Source of the DNA: Hydrogenibacillus schlegelii
GTDB lineage: Bacteria > Bacillota > Bacilli > Thermicanales > DSM-22653
DNA: 64,000 nt
Direction: 5' to 3'
Assembly: GCF_001653195.1 (NCBI RefSeq)
Contig: NZ_JXBB01000066.1
Span: 24,601-88,600, forward strand
Position numbers and translations under genes: made by a program. Within the stretch, counting starts at the first letter, position 1. Every line of letters begins with the position of its first letter. The notes below the pieces were generated by a model. The model had not been told where the DNA came from. It did not search any database and saw only the letters and a list, made by a program, of their open reading frames with translations. This document shows, one piece after another, positions 1-8,301 of this stretch.

Positions 1-243
1 GACGACGGTCAGGACGTCACCGTCGATCCACGCCCGGACGACGACCTCCCCGGGTTCGTCTCGATCGGGGTAGCCGTGGATGATGGCGTTCGTCACCGCT
101 TCGGAGACCGCCGTTTTGATCTCGTCCAGCTCTTCCACCGTCGGGTCGAGGGCGGCGGCAAAGGCGGCGACGGCGACCCGGGCGAGGGACTCGTTGCCGC
201 TTCTGGCGGGGAAGACAAGCGTCATGGCGTTCGTCCGGGCCAT
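1..243 (-). CDS. spoIIAB: Anti-sigma-F factor SpoIIAB, N-terminal part (cut by window edge)
   Basis: SpoIIAB is the serine kinase and anti-sigma factor that holds sigma-F inactive and phosphorylates SpoIIAA. Only the first 81 codons are in the window, translated here from the minus strand. The ATG at 243-241 directly abuts the spoIIAA stop codon. The peptide contains [12 protein letters not shown] and then [12 protein letters not shown], the N-box of the GHKL ATPase fold, where Glu and Asn bind ATP and Mg; both closely match the B. subtilis protein. A second in-frame ATG six codons on (MTLVFPAR) aligns with the B. subtilis start and could be the true one. The gene for sigma-F (spoIIAC) should lie just beyond the left edge. 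Confidence 0.93.
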   Translation of the reverse strand, partial: MARTNAMTLVFPARSGNESLARVAVAAFAAALDPTVEELDEIKTAVSEAVTNAIIHGYPDRDEPGEVVVRAWIDGDVLTVV

Positions 244-591
244 TTACGCCACCCCCAGGGCGTCCAGCGCTTCGGCTTCCGACGCCGCCACGGTGAGGAT
301 TTTGAGCAGGCCGGCCAGCTCGAAAATGCGCCGCACCGTCGGGCCGAGGCCGCAGACGACGAGGCGGCCGCCGACGGACTGCACTTTTTTATAACGCCCG
401 AGGAGAACGCCGATGCCGGAACTGTCCATAAACGACAGGGCCGAGAGATTCAGCACGATGTCCCGCACGCCGTCTCCGTCGATCGCCCGGTCGAGGGCCG
501 TCCGGAGCTCCGGCGCCGTGTGGTGATCGAGTTCGCCCGACAGACGGACGATGAGCACCTGATCGCGCTTTTCCGTCTCCAGCGCAAACAT
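244..591 (-). CDS. spoIIAA: Anti-anti-sigma factor SpoIIAA
   Basis: This 115-aa STAS-domain protein releases sigma-F from SpoIIAB in the forespore. The motif SFMDSSGIGVLLGRYK is present, and Ser58 corresponds to the serine phosphorylated by SpoIIAB and dephosphorylated by SpoIIE. The length equals the family norm. A purine-rich site (GGGAGAGG) precedes the ATG. The gene is translationally adjacent to spoIIAB, and dacF lies upstream as in Bacillus. A sigma-H-like promoter is visible about 115 bp upstream, which would switch the operon on early in sporulation. Confidence 0.95.
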   Translation of the reverse strand: MFALETEKRDQVLIVRLSGELDHHTAPELRTALDRAIDGDGVRDIVLNLSALSFMDSSGIGVLLGRYKKVQSVGGRLVVCGLGPTVRRIFELAGLLKILTVAASEAEALDALGVA

Positions 592-705
592 CCGTCCTCT
601 CCCCCGTTTCTCTTCGGTCGCCCGGGTTCGCCCTCAAACCCCGCCGAGGACGCCCGGGTCAACCGCTCTGCCGATCGTCGATCGACGCCCGGCCGATCAC
701 CGTAT

Positions 706-735
706 CGTTTCGCTCCGTCCCTTCGGGAATCCTGC
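706..735 (-). promoter_or_regulatory. Possible sigma-H promoter of spoIIA
   Basis: On the minus strand GCAGGATTC (735-727) and AGCGAAACG (714-706) are separated by 12 nt. They resemble the sigma-H elements RnAGGAwWW and RnnGAATww; the -10 is imperfect. The position between dacF and spoIIAA is where B. subtilis has its sigma-H spoIIA promoter. Confidence 0.45.
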
Positions 736-757
736 CGCGCCGACGCGACTCGTCCGA

Positions 758-767
758 CATCGACAAA
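758..767 (-). promoter_or_regulatory. 0A-box-like site upstream of spoIIA
   Basis: TTTGTCGATG on the minus strand matches the Spo0A box core TTTGTCGA. It lies 22 bp upstream of the candidate -35 element, a plausible place for Spo0A activation. It is a single short match, so moderate to low confidence. Confidence 0.35.
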
Positions 768-863
768 GGTTCTCAGATAACGCGAAAACCCGCGCGGGGC
801 TGCGCCGGCACAGGCCCTTCGCGGGTAGCTTGGCCATTTTCTTTCGGGGGTATCCCTCTTTTT

Positions 864-2417
864 TCATTTAATTTTTGCGCTAACCGGATCCCGGCCTTCG
901 ACGAGGCGGTAAAACATCCGGTTGAACAGCGTCCCGAACGACGCCCGGCCGCTTCCTTCGGCGGCGACGAGGGGGACGCGGACCGTCCGGTCGCCGTCCC
1001 GGACGACGAGGGTGCCGAGCGGATCGCCGGCATGGACCGGCGCCGGGACGACGGCCGGGAGCGTCACGGCCAATTCCGGCTTGCCGACGGCGGCGCCTTT
1101 TTTCCGGAGGAGGCTCACGGCGTGCGGGGCGGTCGCGTGGACGACGGGCCGGTCGCCCTTGTCGACCCGGACGGCGCCGACGACGGTCCCCTTCGGTACG
1201 AGGACGACGCTGGTGTAGTGGGCGAAGCCGTAGTCGAGCATCGCCGTGATGTCCCGATTCCGGGTCTTCGCCGTCGGCTCGCCGAGGACGACGGCGATCA
1301 GGCGCAGATCGCCCCGCTTGGCCGTCGCCGAGAGGCCGTAGCGGGCCTCGCTCGTGTAGCCGGTCTTCAGGCCGTCCATCCCTTCGTAGAAGCGCACCAG
1401 CCGGTTCGTGTTGACGAGCCAGAACGGCCGGTCGGTGTCCTTCCGGAGGTAATCTTCGTAGAGCGACGTGTAGCGGAGGACCGCCTCGTGGGCGATGAGG
1501 GCCCGGCTCATGATGGCGATGTCCCGGGCGGTCGTGTAGTGGTTTTCGACCGGGAGGCCGGTGGCGTTGGCGAAGTGGGTGTTGTTCATGCCGAGGGCCT
1601 TCGCCTTTTCGTTCATCCGGGCGACGAACGCCGCTTCCGAGCCGGCGAGGTGTTCCGCCATCGCCACCGAGGCATCGTTCGCCGAGGCGATCGCGATCGC
1701 TTTGATCAGGTCTTCGACGGTCATCCGCTCGCCGGGGGCGAGGAAGATCTGGGATCCGCCCATCGAAGCCGCCCGCTCGCTCGCCGTGACGACGTCCGTG
1801 ATGCGGATGTCGCCCCGCTCGAGGGCCTCCATGATGAGAAGAAGGGTCATGATCTTGGTGATGCTGGCCGGCGGCCGTTTCTCGTCGGCATTTTTCTCGT
1901 ACAGGACGGTGCCGGTGTCCATGTCGACGAGGATCGCCGAGACGGCATCCGGCGCCAAGTCGACCGGCGGCGCCTCGGCCGCCTCGATCAGGGGCGCGGC
2001 AAAGACGGCTTCCGTCCCGGTCTTCGCCCGCCGCTCGACGGTCGGAAGACCGCCGTCCGCCGCGCCGGCTCCGACCGCCGGCGCCGCCTTGCGGCCGTCG
2101 CCTCCGGCTGGCGTCGGAGGGATGCCGCCATCGGAGGGGACGTCGGCCGCCGGATTCCCCGGGGCGTCGCCGGAGACGGCGCCGGTCGGTGGAGGCGTCC
2201 CGCCTTCGCCGGGGATGGCATGGTCCGCCGGCAACGCGGTTTTGTCGCCGGGGGGAAGGCCGGACGAGGGCGATCCGCCTTGGTCCGGGAGGCCGTCGGC
2301 CCGGACGACGGGGCCGAGGACCCCGGTCCCGATGAGGGCGAGACCGATCAGGCCAAAAGCGATGCCGCGCCGGGGTCGGAGGCGTCGGTCGCGCCTCTTT
2401 AACCGAGGTGCGCTCAC
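864..2417 (-). CDS. dacF: Sporulation D-alanyl-D-alanine carboxypeptidase DacF
   Basis: A class C penicillin-binding protein (peptidase S11) that trims the terminal D-Ala of peptidoglycan stem peptides; DacF tunes cross-linking of spore peptidoglycan. The GTG start at 2417 follows AAAGGAGG. A basic leader and hydrophobic segment (residues 17-40, ending VVRA) form a signal peptide. The catalytic set is present: SITK (Ser185), the SAN motif near residue 240 and KTG in GLKTGYT near residue 345. At 517 aa it is over 100 residues longer than usual because of a Gly/Pro/Ala-rich spacer at about residues 40-135 between the signal peptide and the enzyme. It sits directly upstream of spoIIA as in Bacillus, which supports the DacF assignment over other S11 paralogues. 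Confidence 0.9.
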   Translation of the reverse strand: MSAPRLKRRDRRLRPRRGIAFGLIGLALIGTGVLGPVVRADGLPDQGGSPSSGLPPGDKTALPADHAIPGEGGTPPPTGAVSGDAPGNPAADVPSDGGIPPTPAGGDGRKAAPAVGAGAADGGLPTVERRAKTGTEAVFAAPLIEAAEAPPVDLAPDAVSAILVDMDTGTVLYEKNADEKRPPASITKIMTLLLIMEALERGDIRITDVVTASERAASMGGSQIFLAPGERMTVEDLIKAIAIASANDASVAMAEHLAGSEAAFVARMNEKAKALGMNNTHFANATGLPVENHYTTARDIAIMSRALIAHEAVLRYTSLYEDYLRKDTDRPFWLVNTNRLVRFYEGMDGLKTGYTSEARYGLSATAKRGDLRLIAVVLGEPTAKTRNRDITAMLDYGFAHYTSVVLVPKGTVVGAVRVDKGDRPVVHATAPHAVSLLRKKGAAVGKPELAVTLPAVVPAPVHAGDPLGTLVVRDGDRTVRVPLVAAEGSGRASFGTLFNRMFYRLVEGRDPVSAKIK

Positions 2418-2695
2418 CGCGCGGGCCTCCTTTCACCGTTTCGGATGCGGCCGCCCGACCCTTGGGCGACCGGCCGCTTTACCGTTCGGTATACCCGAAA
2501 AAAGGCCCGCTTAAACCGGACGCCGCTTCCGCCCGGACGGCCCCGCCTCGGCGCGGTCCGGCCGGCGCGCCGGCCCCGAGGCCGCCGGTGCCCGTTCGGT
2601 TCGTGCGGCTTCATCGGTCGCGGCATCCCGGCGTTCGAGACGCCTCGCGACCGGGTCGTCCGACCGGTTCGTGCCGGCCGGCCGGTCGCGGCGGC

Positions 2696-3211
2696 TCATC
2701 CGGCCGGCCGCGGCCCCCGATCGGTTCTCGGCTCGCGGAACGTCCACCTCCGGTGGCCGACGAAGGTGAGGGTCGTATAGAGCCCCGTGCCGATGACGAC
2801 GGCCAGCATATCGAAGCCCTGCGGCGAAGCTCCGATCGGCCCGGCGCCCAAGGCGGCGGCCAGAACGGAGAGGCCGACCAAGGCCGCCGAAGCCATCCGG
2901 CGGGCGACGAAAAAGGCGACGCCGTAGCCGACGAGGGTGACGAGGAGAAACCGCCCGAAGGCCCGCCGGACGTCTCCCCGGTGGCCGAACGTAAAGCGAC
3001 GGTTTAAGGCAAAGCTCGTCCCGAGGCCGAGCGCAAACCCGCCGGCGGTCGCCGGCCAGTACGGGACGCCGAGGCGGAGGAGAAGGAGCATCGCGCCGGT
3101 GCCGACCAAAGTGTTCACGACGCCGACGGCGAGGTAGCGCCCTCCCTGCCGCCAGGCGGACGGCGTCTGAGGCGGACCGGCCGCCCGGCTCCGAAGGCCT
3201 TCCCGGCCCAT
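2696..3211 (-). CDS. GtrA-family membrane protein
   Basis: A small polytopic protein of about 171 aa with four predicted membrane segments and the GtrA-type motif SFALNRRFTF after the second one, repeated late as GHRRWTF. GtrA proteins are thought to flip polyprenyl-phosphate-linked sugars across the membrane. The gene follows a GtrB-like glycosyltransferase by 16 bp, the usual pairing. I chose the internal ATG at 3211 because the upstream alternative (3259) would overlap the preceding gene by 32 bp; neither has a strong ribosome binding site. Confidence 0.75.
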   Translation of the reverse strand: MGREGLRSRAAGPPQTPSAWRQGGRYLAVGVVNTLVGTGAMLLLLRLGVPYWPATAGGFALGLGTSFALNRRFTFGHRGDVRRAFGRFLLVTLVGYGVAFFVARRMASAALVGLSVLAAALGAGPIGASPQGFDMLAVVIGTGLYTTLTFVGHRRWTFREPRTDRGPRPAG

Positions 3212-3227
3212 CGCGCCGCCCCCGACA

Positions 3228-4457
3228 TCACCGCGCACGGCCACCCGCCTCCCCGGCACCGTCCGGGCTCCCCGCGCGGCTTCTTCCGCCGGTCCGGTCG
3301 GCTAAGGCGCGCTCCTCTGCTTCGCGGCCGCCCTCGCTTCCGAACGGCTTCCCGTCGCCGCCTTCATCGCGGCCGCCCCCGCTTTCGAATGTCTGCCTGA
3401 CCCCGCCTGCCGCCCGGACCTTCGGCGCCGGCGCCCGCCGGGGGGGAAGCACCGCCGCTTCGACGATGTACCGCGGCCGCCGTTTCGCCTCGAGATAGAT
3501 TTTGCCGATATACTCCCCGACCAGTCCGATGGAAAGCAGCATGAGTCCGCCGAGAAACCAGAGGGAGAGCATGAGGCTCGTCCAGCCGCGCTCGGCATGA
3601 CCGGCGAGCTTGCTCCAGAGGGTGTATCCGCCGGCGAGGGCGCTCACGGCGAAAACGGTGAGGCCTGCGAGCGTCACGAAGCGGATCGGCCGGACGCTGA
3701 ACGACGTGATCCCTTCGACGGCCAAGGCGAGCATCTTCCGGAGCGGGTACTTGGACTCGCCGGCGGCCCGATGGCGGCGATCGTAGCGGACGATCGCCTG
3801 GCGGAAACCGATGAGCGGGACGAGGCCCCGGAGGAAGAGGTTGGCCTCCCGGAAGCGGAGGAGCGCCCGGAGCGCCCGGCGGGAAAGAAGCCGGTAGTCG
3901 GCGTGGTCGCTTACGATCTCAGCCCCCATCCAGCGCATCAGCCGGTAGAACGCCCGGGCCGTCGTCCGCTTGAACCACCGGTCCGTCTCCCGGGCCCGGC
4001 GCACGCCGTAGACGACGTCGTAGCCTTCGAGAAAGCGGAGGACCATCTCCCGCATCGCCGCCACGTCGTCCTGGAGATCGGCGTCGATCGACACGACGGC
4101 GTCCGCCCGGTCCCGGACGGCCCGGTAGCCGGCGAGAAGCGCCGCCTGATGGCCGGCGTTTTTGGCCAGTTTGAGGCCGTAAAAACGGAGCGACGACGGC
4201 GATGGCGAAGACGAGACGGCTTCCGCCAAGCCCGCGATGATCGACCACGTCCGGTCCCGGCTCCCGTCGTCGACGAACAGGACGTAACTCTCTTCCGCGA
4301 TCAGCCCTTCCCGGACCATCGCCCAAAGCGTTTCCCGGAGCGCCGCCCCCGTCTGCGGAAGGACTTCTTCTTCGTTGTAACACGGGACGACGACGGCGAG
4401 CACCGGCTTCTTTCGACCGGCGCCCGAGCGGATGGAATCGGCGTTCGTCGCGTTCAT
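3228..4457 (-). CDS. GtrB-like family 2 glycosyltransferase, polyprenyl-phosphate sugar synthase type
   Basis: A 409-aa GT2 enzyme expected to move a sugar from a nucleotide donor onto undecaprenyl phosphate on the cytoplasmic face. The N-terminal GT-A domain shows VVVPCYNEEEVLP, FVDDGSRDRTW and SIDADLQDD (the metal-binding DxD region). QxxRW-like KYPLRKML is followed by two membrane helices at about residues 255-315, the architecture of GtrB/YfdH and DPM1-like enzymes. About 75 hydrophilic, charged residues follow the last helix; family members normally end soon after it, so this tail is unusual. The gene sits between a GtrA protein and a multi-spanning transferase, forming a three-gene sugar-transfer cassette. 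Confidence 0.85.
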   Translation of the reverse strand: MNATNADSIRSGAGRKKPVLAVVVPCYNEEEVLPQTGAALRETLWAMVREGLIAEESYVLFVDDGSRDRTWSIIAGLAEAVSSSPSPSSLRFYGLKLAKNAGHQAALLAGYRAVRDRADAVVSIDADLQDDVAAMREMVLRFLEGYDVVYGVRRARETDRWFKRTTARAFYRLMRWMGAEIVSDHADYRLLSRRALRALLRFREANLFLRGLVPLIGFRQAIVRYDRRHRAAGESKYPLRKMLALAVEGITSFSVRPIRFVTLAGLTVFAVSALAGGYTLWSKLAGHAERGWTSLMLSLWFLGGLMLLSIGLVGEYIGKIYLEAKRRPRYIVEAAVLPPRRAPAPKVRAAGGVRQTFESGGGRDEGGDGKPFGSEGGREAEERALADRTGGRSRAGSPDGAGEAGGRAR

Positions 4458-4463
4458 CGTCGC

Positions 4464-6104
4464 TCATCGCTCCTTTACGCTTTGCTCCGGATGCGTTTTT
4501 CCGGCATATCCCGTCTCTCCACAAGAACCGCCGCGCCTTGCGCTCGGTTCGCCCGCTCGGCGGAGCGCTCGGGTGACCGTCACCAGACCGGCTCCGGCCA
4601 GGATCGACAGGGTCGGCAGCGCGAAATATCGATACCGCACCTGAATCTCGATGACGAGGTGCACCGCCGCGTATCCGAGCACGATCCAAAGAAGGAGCAT
4701 CCGTCCGTCCGGCCAAGGGCCGCGCCCATCTTGGCGCCGCATCCCGAGGACAAGCCCGACGAAGGCGGAAGCCGTGACGAAGAGAAACGCGGCGCGTTCG
4801 GCGGCTTTCAAGGCGGCCTCCAGGGCCGGCCGATGGACGCCGTGATTCCACCAGAAGGTCGCGTCCGGCGAACCCCACAAAATACAAAATTTCCGCCAGA
4901 AAAGCGGAAGAAGCGCGTCGACGTCCAGGAGCCGCTTCAGAACGAGCGCTTTTTCGACCTCGAGCTGCGCTTGCAAGGTCGGGAGATCGGCGAACCGGCG
5001 CAGGTCTTCCTCGGCGTACTGGCCGCTCGACGCGGGGTTCAGGCCGACGACAAACTTCCAGTACGGATCGTGGCTCTTTAAGCTATAGGGCGTCACGCCT
5101 GCGGCGTTCAGCGCAAGGCCGGCCGCGGAGGTGACGAGCCAAAAGACGATCAGGACCCACGCGGTGGTTTCAAGCGGGATCACCGCCTTTCGGAGCGCCG
5201 GCCAAAAACGCTTCTCCGAGGCGGAGCGCTCGCTCGAAAGCCAAACGAAGGCGGCGCGAAACAGGCCAAAGAAGGCGATCACCGGTAAAACGAGCGGCCC
5301 GTACGGGCGAAAAAGCTCGCCGAGCGCCAAAGCCAAACCGGTCGCGATCGCCCGCGGCCGCTCGCGCAGGCGGAGATCGCAAAGGAAAAAGCAAAACGCA
5401 AGATAAAAGAAAAAATCGGCCGGGTGCTGATTCGTCAGCACGCTTACGGTGCTGATCGTCGAAGGATACAGCGCGTACACCAGGCCGGCCGCTCGCCCCG
5501 CCCGATCGCCGAACAGCGCTCGCCCGAGCGCATAGACGATGCCGGCAAGCGCGCTCTGCCAGAAGGCGTTGAGGACCTTCAAAGGGAGGGGATGAGCGCC
5601 GAAGAGCTTGATGACGAGCGCTTCGTACAGCGTAAACGGCAGCTGATACGTCCAGCGCACATAATACGGCGCCTCCGTAAAGCTGAAATCGCCGCGCGCG
5701 GCCTTCACGGCCATGTTGAACATGAACTCGAAGTCCGACACCGGCGTCGTCGGAACCGAGGCGACCCAAATGAGGCGGATCGCCAGAGCGAAGCAAAAAA
5801 GGCCGACGACGAACCGGACCGAAGATCGCAGGCGAAAGAGGAAGACGCCCGTCCCCACAAGCGCCGCCGCCGCCATGCCGAAAAGCGCCAGCCGCTCCGG
5901 GGCCGATCGACCGAGCTCCAGAAGGCCGGACGCGATGCCCTGTTCATTTTGGACCAGCGCCTTCAGGGTGACGAAGAATCCGAGCGCCACGAAAACGGTG
6001 GCCGCGGCGAACGTAAGGCGTTTCGCTCCGTGCGCGAAACGATCGATTCCATGCAACGAACGCACCCCTGATGACAGATTATACGATATCTGGGCAAAGC
6101 TCAA
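4464..6104 (-). CDS. Multi-membrane glycosyltransferase (GT-C / family 39-like)
   Basis: A 546-aa integral membrane protein with about ten or more hydrophobic segments. The first extracytoplasmic loop carries an acidic SDFEFMF motif, typical of ArnT/PMT-type GT-C enzymes that use polyprenyl-phosphate sugars. It is the first gene of a cassette with GtrB-like and GtrA genes 6 bp and about 1.2 kb downstream, so the inferred role is final transfer of the flipped sugar to a wall polymer, lipid or protein. The acceptor cannot be read from sequence. The start is uncertain: TTG at 6104, GTG near 6065 or ATG near 6053 are possible. Confidence 0.75.
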   Translation of the reverse strand: MSFAQISYNLSSGVRSLHGIDRFAHGAKRLTFAAATVFVALGFFVTLKALVQNEQGIASGLLELGRSAPERLALFGMAAAALVGTGVFLFRLRSSVRFVVGLFCFALAIRLIWVASVPTTPVSDFEFMFNMAVKAARGDFSFTEAPYYVRWTYQLPFTLYEALVIKLFGAHPLPLKVLNAFWQSALAGIVYALGRALFGDRAGRAAGLVYALYPSTISTVSVLTNQHPADFFFYLAFCFFLCDLRLRERPRAIATGLALALGELFRPYGPLVLPVIAFFGLFRAAFVWLSSERSASEKRFWPALRKAVIPLETTAWVLIVFWLVTSAAGLALNAAGVTPYSLKSHDPYWKFVVGLNPASSGQYAEEDLRRFADLPTLQAQLEVEKALVLKRLLDVDALLPLFWRKFCILWGSPDATFWWNHGVHRPALEAALKAAERAAFLFVTASAFVGLVLGMRRQDGRGPWPDGRMLLLWIVLGYAAVHLVIEIQVRYRYFALPTLSILAGAGLVTVTRALRRAGEPSARRGGSCGETGYAGKTHPEQSVKER

Positions 6105-6139
6105 GACCCGTTCGGCGGCGTTCCGTCAAGAAGGTCCTG

Positions 6140-6460
6140 ATGATCGCCACCGCCCTCAACGGCTGTTTTTCAACCCTCGGCTCAGCCCGTTCCGGATAGC
6201 GTGCACTTTGCAACGCTCTCCTACCGTGCCGGTCAGCCCTTCTGAATTGCTCGGTCGCAGGCAAAGTTGGGCATCCCGGATGACCAGTCCGCTCCCCCGA
6301 AGCCCCCGCGCTTTCAGCCCTCCTTGAAACTCGGTCCACAACGTCCCATCCTCAGGGGGCCGATGTCAAACCCAGCACCTCGCGCTCCCCCTTAACGGGT
6401 AGCCCCGATGGCGATCGGGCAAACCGAGCGCATCGGCTGACACCCAATCTCGTCCGGAAA
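6140..6460 (-). pseudogene. Decayed IS256-family (Mutator) transposase fragment
   Basis: Minus-strand translation in shifting frames gives PIAIGA, then GEREVLGL, then EDGTLWTEFQGGLKARGL, GLVIRDAQ and RCKVHAIRNGL. These correspond in order to the central region of IS256-type transposases around the second catalytic Asp (here VIRDAQ). One extra C in a run of five (6355-6359) breaks the frame between GEREVLGLTSAP and EDGTLW, and another shift lies just upstream. No intact reading frame and no clear terminal inverted repeats were seen, so this is a relic. Confidence 0.75.
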
Positions 6461-6562
6461 GTTCCGCACCGAACACTTCGCCGCTCCCCCGTTTCCGCAC
6501 CGTTCGGCCGGCTCGGTGCACCGGAAGCCGGAGGCGGCCGGATCATCGGTCGGGCGGACCGC

Positions 6563-6592
6563 TTGCGTTTGGTTTTTTTTGAGTGTTACAAT
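6563..6592 (+). promoter_or_regulatory. Putative sigma-A promoter for the 6633 gene
   Basis: TTGCGT (6563-6568) and TACAAT (6587-6592) are spaced by 18 bp, with a T8 run in the spacer. They stand about 40 bp upstream of a strong ribosome binding site. This is the only forward promoter candidate before the plus-strand gene pair. Confidence 0.5.
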
Positions 6593-6632
6593 GGGCACAG
6601 ATCACAGCGTGACTGCACAAGGAGGGGTTGCG

Positions 6633-8294
6633 GTGTTGCGTCCGGTGCCTTCGTACGCACCGCACCATGCGTGGGTTCGCCCGATCGAAGCCGCCTGGGT
6701 CAGCGGCGACGGGAAGGCAAGTCGGCACCAATTAGTCGAAAGATTTATTAAATTATTTCCGACGGCCCTCTTCCGCCTCGGACACCGGTATCGGGAAACG
6801 CCCGGACCGGAGACGGACATCCTCCTGACCGAAGCGCCGTTTCTCCGGCCGATCGGCTGGCGGGAGGCGCCCCTGTTCACCGCCCGGCGGCGGTATCGCC
6901 TGCCCAAAACGCCGACGGTCGTCGCCGTCGTCGGCGCCGACCCCGATGCGTGGCTGGCGGCCCTTCGGGCGGCCGACCGGCTCCTCGCCGGCCGCGACGA
7001 GACCGAAAGCGCCGCGCTTCTCGCCGGCCTCGCTCCGACGGCCAAAGAAGCGCTCCTCGCCCAGGGTCGCCGGGGCGGTCCCGTTCTCCTTCTCGAACGG
7101 GCCCTGCAGGCTCAGGCGAAAAGCATCCGCCTCCTCCTTCTTCTCGGCCGGACGACGATCGAAGCGGCGTACGTCTTCGACCTCGTCGGCGCCCACCCGC
7201 GGCTCGTCGTCGATCCGGCCGTCCCGGCCGTGGAAGGAGCGGCGCTCCCGGAGACCGGAGAGCCGCCCGGTGCGCCGGCAGCCGCCGGGTCCGCCACCCG
7301 CGAAACCGAGCCGGCGACCGCGGGCCGGCCGTCGGCCGGCGCCGGACACTTCCGGGAAGACGCCGCGGCCCTCGAGCCCCCGCCGACGGCCCGTTTTCCC
7401 GACGAGGCGTCGCTCGTCGAAGACGTCGTCCGGCGCCTGCAGGCGGTCGTGAGCACCCGGGAGATCACCGCCCACGTCACCCTCGATGAACCGCTTCCGG
7501 AAGACGCCTGGCGCCGGTTGACCGCTCCGGCGGCGATGCGGCGGGCCGGCCTGGAATTCGGCCGGCGGGGCTTTTTCACCGAGACGATCACCATCCGATC
7601 CCTCGTCCGGGTGCCGGCGATGAGCGACGCCATCGCCGACCAGTACAGCGAAGGCTGCTACGCGACGTGGGAGCCGGGCGTCGGCCTCGTGGCGACGATC
7701 ACCGGCAGCGCCCGGGCGTTCGACAAGACGGCCCTTTCGGACGACGAGCTTGCGCTCATCGTCGGCGTCCGCCCGGACGGCGCCGGCGCCGTCGTCCGGC
7801 CGGTCGCGGGGAAGCGGAACGACCCGCCGTCCTCGGAGGCGGTGGAACTCTTTGCCATGGACGCGCCGCTGCCGAAGATCCGCTGGTCGGCGCCCGACGG
7901 CCCGCGGGACGTGCCGGTCGCCCGTTCGAAACTCCACGGGCATCGGGGCGTCCGGGCCTTCGATCCCCGGCGGGTCGAGTACGTCCCGATGGGCGCCGCG
8001 TATTTTCACTACCCCGTCTCCTGCTCGACGGAGGCGCAGGCCCTCGGGATCATCGAGGCCTTTCGCCGCTCGGAGGCGCTCACGCGGCCGGACGACCCGC
8101 GGATGATCGCCTTTACCATCATCCCGGGCCACGGCGTCTTGATCGTCGAAAAGTGGGAGCCGGGGAAAGCGCCGTTTCAGCTCATCTGGGAAGCGATGGA
8201 CGACGGCGCCCTCGAGATCACGCCGCGGGTGCCGCAGGGACCGTTCCAGTACGTCCCGGCCGCAGACGGCCGCCTGGTCTGGCCGGAGGGGTAA
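6633..8294 (+). CDS. Uncharacterised 553-aa protein
   Basis: I do not recognise this protein. The GTG start at 6633 is chosen because CAAGGAGGG lies 7 bp upstream and a promoter precedes it. It has no signal peptide and no membrane helix. Two folded-looking parts can be seen: residues about 1-200, which start LRPVPSYAPHHAWVRPIEA and contain alternating strand/helix patterns such as TPTVVAVVGADPDAWLAALR; and about 275-553, which contain FHYPVSCSTEAQALGIIEA and AFTIIPGHGVLIVEKWEP. They are joined by a Pro/Ala/Gly-rich linker of about 70 residues. It runs against the surrounding genes and ends 7 bp before an SDR gene, so the two are probably co-transcribed. Confidence 0.8.
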   Translation: MLRPVPSYAPHHAWVRPIEAAWVSGDGKASRHQLVERFIKLFPTALFRLGHRYRETPGPETDILLTEAPFLRPIGWREAPLFTARRRYRLPKTPTVVAVVGADPDAWLAALRAADRLLAGRDETESAALLAGLAPTAKEALLAQGRRGGPVLLLERALQAQAKSIRLLLLLGRTTIEAAYVFDLVGAHPRLVVDPAVPAVEGAALPETGEPPGAPAAAGSATRETEPATAGRPSAGAGHFREDAAALEPPPTARFPDEASLVEDVVRRLQAVVSTREITAHVTLDEPLPEDAWRRLTAPAAMRRAGLEFGRRGFFTETITIRSLVRVPAMSDAIADQYSEGCYATWEPGVGLVATITGSARAFDKTALSDDELALIVGVRPDGAGAVVRPVAGKRNDPPSSEAVELFAMDAPLPKIRWSAPDGPRDVPVARSKLHGHRGVRAFDPRRVEYVPMGAAYFHYPVSCSTEAQALGIIEAFRRSEALTRPDDPRMIAFTIIPGHGVLIVEKWEPGKAPFQLIWEAMDDGALEITPRVPQGPFQYVPAADGRLVWPEG

Positions 8295-8301
8295 TCGGGC
8301 G

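Noticed and set aside
1032..2402. Long plus-strand open frames lying opposite dacF, xseA, recN and most other genes.
   Set aside because: They are mirror frames caused by the high G+C third codon positions; their translations are Arg/Pro/Gly-rich with no motif, while the minus-strand proteins are recognisable families.
2488..2497. GTATA in GGGTATACCC upstream of dacF as a sigma-F -35, as at spoIVB.
   Set aside because: No GGnnAnAnT element lies 14-16 bp downstream, so only half of the promoter is present.
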